A stretch of 64,000 nt of DNA from Anaeromyces robustus. Taxonomy: Eukaryota; Neocallimastigomycota; Neocallimastigomycetes; Neocallimastigales; Neocallimastigaceae. Shown piece by piece: positions 25,301 through 60,869 of this stretch. The notes below the pieces were generated by a model that worked only from the letters and a program-made list of their open reading frames with translations, searched no databases and was not told the DNA's origin. The DNA lies in the NCBI GenBank assembly GCA_002104895.1, contig MCFG01000052.1, forward strand, positions 46,001 through 110,000, read 5' to 3'. How positions within the stretch are numbered: the first letter of the stretch is position 1; the number at the start of each line of letters is the position of its first letter. The position numbers were made by a program, and so were the translations under genes.

Positions 25301-27058
25301 GATTATCAATTTGTTTAGCCCAAGAAATATTACCAGCAATTGGTGGGATATCACGAGCTTGACAAACAATACTAACTTGGGATTGTGGATACTTAGCAAT
25401 AAACTTTTCATGAAGTTTTTTAATATCATTTTTTGTACTATCAATTAATGGTGTTTGATATTCTAATATAGCATTTCTAATTTTTTGACTGAAGAAAAGA
25501 GCGTTAAATTTTGAGAAAGCTCTAAACATTTCATTAGCATTTCTAGCTTTTTCAAGACGACTTCGTAAACGAATAATAATTTGATTTTCAACTTTTTCAA
25601 TTTTTTCATTATATAAATTCTCAGCATTATTCCAAGCTTCGGTTCCTTCAATAGAAACATCTAAAATATCAATATTTTTGAAATAACTGTAGGCTTCACT
25701 AACATCATCATATGTTGAACTATCAATACCAGAGTCTTCATCACCAGCAATCTCACTATCACTTTTTATAATTTTTTCAATAGTTTTTTGAAGATGTTCA
25801 TGCCTAATTCTGAAATCCTTAATAAATTTTATTCTCTCCTGTAATTTTTCATGAGCGGCATCAATCTTAACTAAAATGAATTTTTCTTTTCTTCTTCTAA
25901 CAGTATCACGAGCAATATTTGTGAATTCTCTACTGTTTTCTTTCCATGTATTAAAAACAACTTCACAACCGTTTGTCACATTTTCAAATTCTTCAAATGG
26001 CATATACATTAATTTTTTACTACCTAAAATCTTCATTAATTGATTATTAAGATCACGTGAAATAGCTTCAACTAATGGAAGTGAACGTTGAGTTGGATAT
26101 AAAGTAACTTTTAATTTTTTCAATAAATGATTGAAAATTCTTTCTAATGCTTCTTTGACTTTATCTAAATCTAAAGCGGAAAGTAATTCGTTAATTGGAA
26201 AATCTTTCATAACTTGAGCATATTTTCTTACAGTTTCAGATCTTTCCATTAAACCAGTATCAGAATGAAAAGAAATAGTTGCATGATATCTTTTGGCATA
26301 TTTTAAAACATCCAATGTAAGAAGAACTGGAACATCTATAAGTTGTTTTTCAATTGATGTAATTGAATTTTCCATACCAAGCCAAAAATTAATTTCTTGA
26401 CTAGCTGTACCAGTATTTGGATCTCTATTTAAATCGGCAACCTTTCTAATTTCAGTTACCCAATTTTGAACTTCTTTTTGTAAATCATCCAAAAATTTAG
26501 AATCAGAAAGATATTGTTGTGGTATATAATCAAAAGCGTTTACTTTTGGATCTTCATTTTTTTTTTTACAATCCTCGATAGCTTTTAATATTACTGGATT
26601 AATTTCAAGTATAATCTCAGGAATTTCAACATTTTGTTGTAAATGAAGTAAGGATAACTCTAATTCAGCAATCTTTTTTCTTGTCATGGGAATACCAGCC
26701 TTGACATCTTTATCTTCGAAATTTGACACCGTCTTTGAATTGTTTTCATTTTTAGAATTAACATATGCATTAAAATATGGTGAAACAGCATTATGAATAT
26801 ATGAATGAAGAGTTTCATATGGATTTCCTCCATCTAAATATCCTGGAAGGTTAATAATTTGTAATTGAGCTTGTATTGGTTTATCTTTTTGTATAACTGA
26901 AAATCTTTTAATCATAGCAATTGATGCTGCTTGTAACGGACTAAAATTAATTTCAAAAGTCATAAAATATCTAAAACGATCATCTAATATAGTTTTATTA
27001 ACAAATATTTTAATAAAAACATATATTAATATTGTCATTTTTTATATTCAAAATCAAT

Positions 27059-27130
<72 letters not shown>

Positions 27131-27479
27131 TAAAAATTTCCAGTCCAGTTATTTATATAAAAACGATATAAAAATGAGTATTCATTTCGTTTATGTCATA
27201 CGTATAAAATTACAATTTAAGTTTAAATTTGAATATTTTTGAATTGTATTTTCATTAAGTTAATGATATTTATTGAAAAGAAATAAAATATTGGAAACGA
27301 TTGAATTGTATTATTATTTTATATTAATATATATAATCATAGTTATTTCAATTATATCAATAAACCAATATATAATAAATTATAAATAAATTGTTTATTT
27401 TATAAAAATATATTTAATAAAGAAATATTTAATCATTATAGTAAAAAAATAAATTGTGGCATATCCATTTTTTTAATTA

Positions 27480-27515
<36 letters not shown>

Positions 27516-27828
27516 AAAAATGCATTATTTATATTAATTCAAATCCTTATTTTTATAATAAATATTAATAATCTCATTATTTACCTTGATTATCTTCTAT
27601 TTTTTCCTTTGTAATAAATAATGTTTGAATTACATTGTCTTTAATAAAATTTTCCAATTCTTTTGGGTCAAAATTTTCATCATTTACATATGTATTAATA
27701 TCTTCTTCAGTGGCTTCTAAAAGTAATGAAATTAATTTAATAATATACTCTTTAAATTCATCTACTGTTATTGTTTCAGTAAGCAATTGATCGGTCGAAG
27801 AATATTCAGATCCAGTTTCTTCTTCCAT
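13308..27828 (-). CDS. DYN1: Cytoplasmic dynein 1 heavy chain
   Basis: Two exons: 27828-27585 and 26983-13308, separated by a 601-bp intron (donor G|GTAAAT, acceptor TATTAG|AT). Together they give 13,920 nt, 4639 residues, close to the ~4,650 of animal cytoplasmic dynein 1. The N-terminal tail is similar to DYNC1H1 (PYETLHSYIHNAVSPYF, KKIAELELSLLHLQQNVEIP). The motor has AAA1 GPAGTGKT at ~1930 with Walker B CFDEFNR, AAA2 GPSGSGKT at ~2229, AAA3 GPPGSGKT at ~2600 with CDEIN, and AAA4 GVSGSGKT at ~2941 with MDESN. The coiled-coil stalk flanks the microtubule-binding tip near 3300-3400, followed by AAA5, AAA6 and the C-terminal domain ending RLAI. All four nucleotide loops are intact. It is the minus-end-directed motor for nuclear and vesicle transport. 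Starting at the in-frame ATG at 27038 would omit the conserved N-terminal helices. Confidence 0.97.
26984..27584 (-). other. Dynein intron 1 with microsatellites
   Basis: The single dynein intron contains a (TTTA)n run at about 27061-27131 and a 30-base A homopolymer at 27483-27512 (plus-strand sense). The GT donor (27584-27583) and AG acceptor (26985-26984) join phase-1 codons to give NQ-DDRFRYF. The (TTTA)n tract lies immediately upstream of the false ATG at 27038. Confidence 0.85.
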
Positions 27829-28654
27829 TTTGATTCTCTTTATCTAAAAAAATATAATTACTAATTTTATAAAAAAAATAGATATAAGATTATTAATACT
27901 TAAAAATTTTAATTAAAACTCCCTTGTTTATATAATTGTTATTTTACTAAATATATCCTAATATTTATTTTGTTGTTTTTATTATTGTATATATATTATA
28001 TTTTTATTTTTATTTGTGATTTATTTATTTATTAATTTATTAAATTTGAAATATTTTATTATTTTATTTATTTATTTATTTATTTACTTTTATAAAAATT
28101 ATTTTATTTTTTTATTATTGGTTTTATATTTAATATTATTATTCTTTATAATTATTAATATTATTGTTTAGTATTTTATAATCATACTTTCAAAATAAAA
28201 TTAATGCAGTTGTTTGTTGACTACTATATTATTTTTACATATGAAAATATTATAATCTTTTTTATATAAAAAAATAAAAATGTTATAAAAATAAAAATAA
28301 AAATGTAAAATAAAAAGATAAACTATTTTATCTATAGTTTAAATAAAACTATATTTTATAAATTAATAATAAATAATATTGTATAATAAAATAGTTTACT
28401 TTTTATTTCTTTTTTTTTTTTTTTTCTTTCTATTTTACAGATTTTATTTTTTTATTTTTATTTTATTGTAAGTATAAACAAATAAAAAAAAAAAAAAAAA
28501 AAAAGTTTTATAAACTTAATAAAAATTTAATTTATTATTAATATAAAAAATGTTTTATTAATATTAATCTTTAATCTGAATAAAATAGTAATGTAAAATT
28601 TTTATATTGGTAAAGAATTATTTACTAATTATGATATCACATTATCTATTTTTC

Positions 28655-28686
<32 letters not shown>

Positions 28687-30742
28687 TATTAATTATATAT
28701 ATACATCAAAAATCAATGAAGAATAATAACTTTTTATATTATCATTTCCTTTAAAAATAATAATATAATAATAATAAGAACAAAATAATTATAATCAATA
28801 ACTTCTTGGTTTTTATTTTTATTTTCTTATTTTTGTTATTTCATATCATTAATAAAGATTAAGTTTAATTAAATATAATATATTTAAATTTATATTAAAT
28901 ATAAAGTTTATTCAATTAATATATATATTATAATTAATTCCTTTATAATTTAATATATATAGTTAATTGATCAATATATTAATTACCGCATTTTTTTTTC
29001 TTTTCGAAAAAAAAATAAGAAAATATTTTTATATTAATGTATTTTTTTTTATTTTTGAAAAAACTTTTGAATTGTTTTAAAAATTTTAACCCCATTCTCA
29101 TGGTATGTATTAATAAATTTCAAATTTCAAAAATATATAATAAAAATTTAATATTAAATAATATATATAATAATCAATAGCTTTTAATCTACTTAATGAA
29201 AAAAACTAATAAAAAGTTTTTTCTCTTTTTTTTCAGAATTTTAATTTTTTATTTTTATATATAATATTTATAATATATATTATTTAATATATCTATTTAA
29301 AAATTAATTTTATATCAATAGTATAAAATATTATAAAATATAATAATAATTTAATTGTTTGAATTGCCATAATAATTATTTCACATAATAATAATATCTT
29401 CAAAAAAGTGTATTTATTAATTCGAGAATTGAATGTAATCATTAAATTAATTTGTTAATTTATAATGATTAAACAAATAATTATTAGAATGTATAATTAT
29501 AAAATTTTATTTCTATTATTCTTATAAAAAACCTTAAAATTTTATTTAATAAATATAATTTAAAATTATAAAGAACAAATTAATTAATGGTTACATTCAA
29601 TTCTTGAATTAAAAATATACATTTTTTTGAAGATATTATTATCATGCGAAATAATTATTATGTTAGTTTAAACAATTAAATTATTATTATATTTTATACT
29701 ATTGATGTAATAATTAATGTATTATATAAAATTAAGAAAAAAAATTATAATTCAATGATTATAATATTACAAGTCATTTTTATTATATTTTGAAATAATG
29801 TAACAATTTGGTGACTATTCTATAAAAATATAACATATAAATCAATTTTAATTAATTTTTAAAGTATTAATCATTAAATATATATTTTTTATAAAAAATT
29901 TAACTTTATATATTAATAAATTAATTAAAAAAATATATTATTTATTTAATTATTTAATTATTTGTCTATTTATTTAAGTTTTTATAAATAATGTATTTTT
30001 TAAATTAATTCTATATAATAAATAAAGATTTAATTTATTTAATTATTTATCTTTTATTTATTTACTTTTCTTATTTTTTTTATATTTTAAATTATTTATA
30101 ATTTTTTATTTCAAACATTTTATTATCATTTATAAACCTAATTTTTTTCTTCATGTAATTTACTTAATAAATCTTATAAAATCTTTTAATTACAATACTT
30201 CTTTTTTCTTTATATATATATATATATAAAGAATTCTTTTATTTGATTAAATTTTTATATAAAGAAAAAAGAAATAAACATCAACATAATAATAAATTTC
30301 ATTAATATTTATATAAAATTGAAAAACATATAAATAAAGATTTACTTTTGTTCATAAATTAATTTATTCACCAATTAAAACGACATCCATATAATTAAAA
30401 TGTATTTTTCCTTTCTTTCTTTCTTTTTTTCTTTCTTTTTTTTTTTTTTTTTTTTTTTAATTTTTAATATAGATATAAATTAAAATTAACAAAAAATAGT
30501 ATAATATTATATAGTAACAATTTTTTATGTTAATTTCTTTTTGTATATAAATATTAGTAAATATATAAGAATTAATGTAAAAATAATTTAATATATTTTA
30601 AAAATGTTACATATATCCATTAAATATCTATTTTATTAACGAAATGTTGATAAATATCATTGTTTTTTTTTCTTTTTTCATTTTTAAAATAAATAAAAAT
30701 ATTATATATATAAATCTTATAAAGATTTATATAATAATAATA

Positions 30743-30777
<35 letters not shown>

Positions 30778-31014
30778 TATCTTTATATTATAAAATAATA
30801 ATTACACATTTAATAAACTAAAAAAAAATATAAATTTATAATAATATATATATTAATATCTTTTATAAATTTTTATTGTAAGAATTTATTATTAACAAGA
30901 TCTATATTTTTTTATCATAAAATCTTTGTTAATATGTCATTATATATATATATATTTATTAAAGTTAATGAAATTAAAATATATAGTTAAAATTAAAATA
31001 TAGTAGGTTTTAAA
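27829..31014. other. Divergent intergenic region, dynein to AAA-bromodomain gene
   Basis: It lies between two divergently transcribed genes, so it must hold both promoters. It is almost entirely A/T, with homopolymers such as the A run at 28654-28683. It also contains the inverted-repeat element at 29311-29707 and a smaller inverted pair at about 28314-28333 and 28386-28405. No gene was seen and no specific promoter motif can be picked out of the background. Confidence 0.7.
29311..29707. repeat. Foldback/MITE-like element with 135-150-bp arms
   Basis: Arm 29311-29462 matches the reverse complement of 29573-29707 at high identity over its whole length. Shared blocks include ATCAATAGTATAAAATAT, TAATAATATCTTCAAAAAA and GAATTGAATGTAA. 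Small indels and substitutions separate the arms. About 110 bp of loop lies between them. The sequence differs from the element at 541-1002. Confidence 0.7.
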
Positions 31015-38570
<7,556 letters not shown>

Positions 38571-38953
38571 ATTATATATATTTCATTAGTACATGTGTTT
38601 ATAATTGGTTACCTTGACGAAAAACTATATAAAATATAATTATAAACGAAACAACATAAATTTTTTTTATATTAGCTCTCTAATAATATTTTTAATTGAT
38701 ATTAGCTTTTTAATAATATATTAATATATCTATTTATTTTTAATATAAATATAAAAAACTATCTTATATATGTAAATATTTTTTTATTTATTTTCATCTA
38801 CGATATTCATATAATTATTTCAATAAAAAAATCTACGTTAATTGTTTATTTAAAAAACAAGCATAATAAAAAATAATTAAAACATTTAATACAATAATTT
38901 ATTTATTATAAAAACAAAAAAAAACATATATTAATTTTTTTTATTATTATTAC

Positions 38954-39029
<76 letters not shown>

Positions 39030-39390
39030 TTAATTTATTATATTAATTTCTTTTTTTTTATATTTAATAATTAAAGTTTATATTTTTTGTGTTACATATA
39101 AATTTTTATATTAAAAACTTACAAATGTTAAAATATTATAATTGTTATATGTTATATTAAATTAGAATCTTTTGCTGTAGCCAATCAAATTTAATAAATT
39201 AATTAGTATTAGTAAAATTTTATTAAAGTGAATAATAAAAATTGTTTTTTTTAATCATAAAAAAATTTTTTAATATTCAACGAATATACAAATTAATTAT
39301 AAAAAAAAAATTTTTTAAAAATATAAAAAATTCATTGAGAAATTAAATATTAATTAATTTCTGATTTATATAAATTATTTAAATAAAAAA
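38571..39390. other. Spacer between AAA-bromodomain gene and Dus2
   Basis: Co-oriented genes flank it. It contains a (TTA)n microsatellite at about 38941-39029 and A/T-rich sequence. The AAA-bromodomain 3' end and the Dus2 promoter should lie here. No gene is seen. Confidence 0.7.
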
Positions 39391-41919
<2,529 letters not shown>

Positions 41920-42739
41920 TTTATTTACTGGAATTAATAATTAAATATATTGAAAAAAAATGTATATATAATAAATCATAAATTTATATTATCAATTACC
42001 TATATTATTTTATTCTATTTTCTCTTTTTTTTCTTCTTTGCCTATTTAATTTTATTTGAATAATATAATATTTATACTTATATAGAAAATTTTAAATAAT
42101 AGATAATAAAATCATATTTAATTATTAAATACTCAATAATAGAACAATCATAAATAATAGAAAAATAACGAAATTTCGTATAAATAATAATATATTAAAA
42201 AGAAGAAGAATATGAATATATATATAAATAAAAAAATTACAATATTAATAAAAATATCTTTACTATATTCACTGTTTATATAAACCATATATAGAAAAAT
42301 AATTTTTTTTTATTATTATATTTTTATTTATTATTATTTTTTTTATCATTTATTATACAATATATAAATATCTAAATATTTATAATATCTTGTGTTTTGT
42401 ATTTAGTTTTTTACATATATAAATTTTATTCACATATAGATAGAAAAACATATTAAAAAGAATATATTATTATATTTGTTTAGTAGTGACTTATTTATAT
42501 ATATTATTTAATATCATATATATTCAATTTAATTATTTGTAGAATTACATTTATCCTTATTATTTGTGATACTTCATACATTGTTCTGTGTATAACATAA
42601 AAATAATTATTTATTTTTAATAATTTATTAAGTTTAAGTATATTAATGATGTTCGATTTTTTTTTTTTTTTTAATTTATTTAGTTTTATTCTAATATATC
42701 CATTTATATATATTATATCCATTAAAATATAAAATATAT

Positions 42740-42781
<42 letters not shown>

Positions 42782-42956
42782 TTTAATTTTGATTTTGATT
42801 ATGATTTTAGTATTGGTATCGTCTACCACATAAATCTTAGCACATACATATTATAGAATATTTTATTATTTTTTTATTTTATAATATATAAAATATTTAA
42901 ATGAAATTTGTATTAAAGTATTAAAATAATTTTTCTTTTATTTATACATTATCATA
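41920..42956. other. Convergent 3' spacer, Dus2 to RhoGAP
   Basis: The flanking genes converge here. It holds a T homopolymer of about 40 bases (42741-42780) and A/T-rich sequence without a credible gene. The frame at 42504-42743 on the minus strand is low-complexity and is not supported. Confidence 0.7.
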
Positions 42957-56900
<13,944 letters not shown>

Positions 56901-56906
56901 ATATAA

Positions 56907-58471
56907 TATATTTTTTATTTTATTTTATTTTATTTTATTTTATTTTATTTTATTTTATTTTATTTTATTTTATTTTATTTTATTTTATTTTATTTTATTT
57001 TATTTTATTTTATTTTATTTTATTTTATTTTTATTTTATTTTATTTTATTTTATTTTATTTTATTTTATTTTATTTTATTTTATTTTATTTTATTTTATT
57101 TTATTTTATTTTATTTTATTTTATTTTATTTTATTTTATTTTATTTTATTTTATTTTATTTTATTTTATTTTATTTTATTTTATTTTATTTTATTTTATT
57201 TTATTTTATTTTATTTTATTTTATTTTATTTTATTTTATTTTATTTTATTTTATTTTATTTTATTTTATTTTATTTTATTTTATTTTATTTTATTTTATT
57301 TTATTTTATTTTATTTTATTTTATTTTATTTTATTTTATTTTATTTTATTTTATTTTATTTTATTTTATTTTATTTTATTTTATTTTATTTTATTTTATT
57401 TTATTTTATTTTATTTTATTTTATTTTATTTTATTTTATATGTACTTGTAACTTATTCTACTTTACTATTTATTTTATTTTATTTTATTTTATTTTATAT
57501 GTACTTGTAACTTATTCTACTTTACTATTTATTTTATTTTATTTTATTTTATTTTATTTTATTTTATTTTATTTTATTTTATTTTATTTTATTTTATTTT
57601 ATTTTATATGTACTTGTAACTTATTCTACTTTACTATTTATTTTATTTTATTTTATTTTATTTTATATGTACTTGTAACTTATTCTACTTTACTATTTAT
57701 TTTATTTTATTTTATTTTATTTTATTTTATTTTATTTTATTTTATTTTATTTTATATGTACTTGTAACTTATTCTACTTTACTATTTATTTTATTTTATT
57801 TTATTTTATATTTACTTGTAACTTATTCTACTTTACTATTTATTTTATTTTATTTTATTTTATTTTATTTTATTTTATTTTATTTTATTTTATTTTATTT
57901 TATTTTATTTTATTTTATTTTATTTTATTTTATTTTATTTTATTTTATTTTATTTTATTTTATTTTATTTTATTTTTATTTTATTTTATTTTATTTTATT
58001 TTATTTTATTTTATTTTATTTTATTTTATTTTATTTTATTTTATTTTATTTTATTTTATTTTATTTTATTTTATTTTATATGTACTTGTAACTTATTCTA
58101 CTTTACTATTTATTTTATTTTATTTTATTTTATTTTATTTTATTTTATATGTACTTGTAACTTATTCTACTTTACTATTTATTTTATTTTATTTTATTTT
58201 ATTTTATTTTATTTTATATGTACTTGTAACTTATTCTACTTTACTATTTATTTTATTTTATTTTATTTTATTTTATTTTATTTTATATGTACTTGTAACT
58301 TATTCTACTTTACTATTTATTTTATTTTATTTTATTTTATTTTATTTTATTTTATATGTACTTGTAACTTATTCTACTTTACTATTTATTTTATTTTATT
58401 TTATTTTATTTTATTTTATTTTATATGTACCTATAACTTATTCTACTTTACTATTTATTTTATTTTATTTT
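56907..58471. repeat. (TTTTA)n satellite with 12 interspersed 30-bp units
   Basis: About 530 bp of nearly pure TTTTA pentamers is followed from 57441 by twelve copies of a 30-bp unit (TGTACTTGTAACTTATTCTA plus CTTTACTATT) embedded in more TTTTA. Unit starts are 57441, 57500, 57609, 57668, 57757, 57811 (variant TTTACTTG), 58081, 58150, 58219, 58288, 58357 and 58426 (variant TGTACCTATA). The last six are exactly 69 bp apart. An (AAAT)n run follows at 58478-58538. No open frame of interest crosses it. Confidence 0.95.
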
Positions 58472-58477
58472 TCACAA

Positions 58478-58536
<59 letters not shown>

Positions 58537-59486
58537 ATATCAAAAAAAAAAAAATATGATATATAAATTAAAATATTTAGTAATAAAATATAAATTTTAT
58601 ATATTTTTATTTCAATAAAATAAAATGGAAAGGAAAACTAATTGAAATTAATAAAAATAAAATATAATTCTTAAAAAAAAAATAATAAATAAATAAATAA
58701 ATAAATAAATAAATTTTCTGTTAATTTTTATTTTATTCTTTTGATGGTGAAAATACTATATAATAAAAATATACGTTGAAAAAGTGGCGTATTACATATT
58801 TTGTACTTATATTACAGAAATTTATGTCAATCATACATAAATTATGTCACCACATCCTTAACTAATTAATAATATATTTACTCCCATTTCCTTGTATTTT
58901 AAATGTTAAACCATTCTTTATTAAACTTTATTTTATATTTTCTTTCATCTATTTGAATAAATCAATATAATTATACTTTTTTTCTATATTTTAAATATCA
59001 AATACATTCAAAATAATGATTTTAATTTTATCTTTTATAAGAATTATTAGCATAAAATCTATATTGTATATATATTATATATTTATAAAAAAATACATAC
59101 AATACACATATCCTTCATAATTTTAACTTTTCCATATAAATATTAATAAATAAAAAGATTCACAAAAAACACTAACTTATTGAAATTTTTTATATTATTA
59201 ATATATTAATATAAATGACATCGTTAAATAATTATTACATTAAAAGATTAAATATGTTAAACATTTAAAATTAATACCAAATACATAAAAGAAATTTTTA
59301 AACCAATTTTTTTGTCTTTAATAATTAAGATATAGAAACCAAAAAGTTTGAAAAGATTTATTTTTGTTAATAATAAGCTTTAATAAATTCTTTAAAAGAA
59401 TAATATTCTTATAAATTCTATTTATAAATATAAAATGTATATATATATCATAAAAAAAATTTTTCATCAGTAATAATATTAATAAA

Positions 59487-59518
<32 letters not shown>

Positions 59519-60869
59519 GTTTTTTTTTTTGATATTTTAAAATTTTAATATTTTGACTTTATCTTTCTTTTTAGTTTTTTTTTTTTTTCTTCTTCCAATT
59601 CTTTTCTTATTTTACATATTTTTATGATATCACGTATATTTATTTCTATGTTACATTTAACTATTAATATCCAAGAAAGTAATAATATAATTTTCTTCAA
59701 TAAAAAAATTTTAATAATAAAAAAGCTAATCATAAATATGTATCTATCAGGAGGGAAAAAAATATAATTCAATAAATTTATGTATATTGGTTTGAATATT
59801 TAAAGTTGCAATATCTTTTTAAATTAAATTTAAAAGTTTCATTAGTAATAATAATGTAGTAATTATAATAACTATTGAGATTTACTTCTTTATTTTTTAA
59901 TTAGTATTTACTTAAAATCAGCAAAATCTGTATTTTATTTATATATTTATTTATTATGGTTAAAACGGTATTTAAGAAATAATCTTGAGATTGATAAAGA
60001 TGATTGATTTATATTTAATTAAAGAAACTAGTATGGATTCTTAAACTAAAATTATTATTAGTCTCTGTTGTAGATATTAATTTCTAAAATATTAATACTA
60101 TTAATTCTCTTGTTTCACTTTCTAGTTTTTTGGTTTCATGATATTTATTTAAAGGTTTATTGTTTATTATAAAATAATATTTGCTATTCTTTTAATATTT
60201 CCTTAATTATTTAATTTATTAAAAAATTCTTTTTTCTTTTATTATATCCACATTTATAATATCATGACATATTTTATATTTATTACGGTTTATTAACTCT
60301 TGATGGTGTTACACAGCACCAATAGAAAGTTATTTATAAAGAAATTATAATTTGACTATTAAATATACTCAAAACATTCAATCCAGATATATTATAAAGA
60401 AAAAATAAAATGAAATAACATTAAACTTTTTAATACTGAATAAAAAATTTAAAGTTCAACTTGTTTAAAAAAAATTTTAAACCTTTTTTATTATTATAAA
60501 CATAATAATTTTGAATTGAAAGAATTAAAGAATCATTTATCATAAAAATATAATAAATTTTATCATAATAAATAATACTAATAATAATAATTTTTAAACC
60601 ATAGTTTAATATTTAAGATTAAAGACAAATAATTATTAAAAATTGATAATTATTTACATAATAAATAATTCTCAATTTTTATGTTTCTTTAGTTTTTTAT
60701 TTTCAGAATTTTCTATTAAACTTGAATTTATTTCTTTTTCTTTTTAATGTTTTTATTTAATTATTTTATATAACTTATTATTATTATTATATATATATAT
60801 ATATTTTTTTTTTAACATTGAGTTATATAGTATTTTAATCATATTTTATATCAAAATATATTATATAAA
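58472..60869. other. Gene desert, right part, upstream of the receptor gene
   Basis: After the (AAAT)n run there is A/T-rich sequence with no supportable gene. The minus-strand frame at 59545-59772 is low complexity. A small GC-richer inverted motif, GGTGTTACACAGCACC, lies at about 60305-60320. The receptor promoter should be near the right end. Confidence 0.7.

Noticed and set aside
26984-27038. ATG at 27038 as the dynein start
   Set aside because: It would add an Ile/Lys-rich peptide read from intron sequence and drop the conserved N-terminal helices. The upstream exon restores family length and phase.
27577-27828. Separate small gene of 83 codons
   Set aside because: Its peptide matches the dynein N-terminus and its donor splices in phase to the giant exon.
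57441-58455. CRISPR-like array (regular 30-bp units with spacing)
   Set aside because: The unit repeats but the intervening DNA is the same TTTTA pentamer everywhere, so there are no distinct spacers, and the setting is eukaryotic. It is a composite satellite.
56907-58471. Telomeric repeat
   Set aside because: TTTTA lacks the G-rich strand of telomeres, and coding genes lie on both sides.
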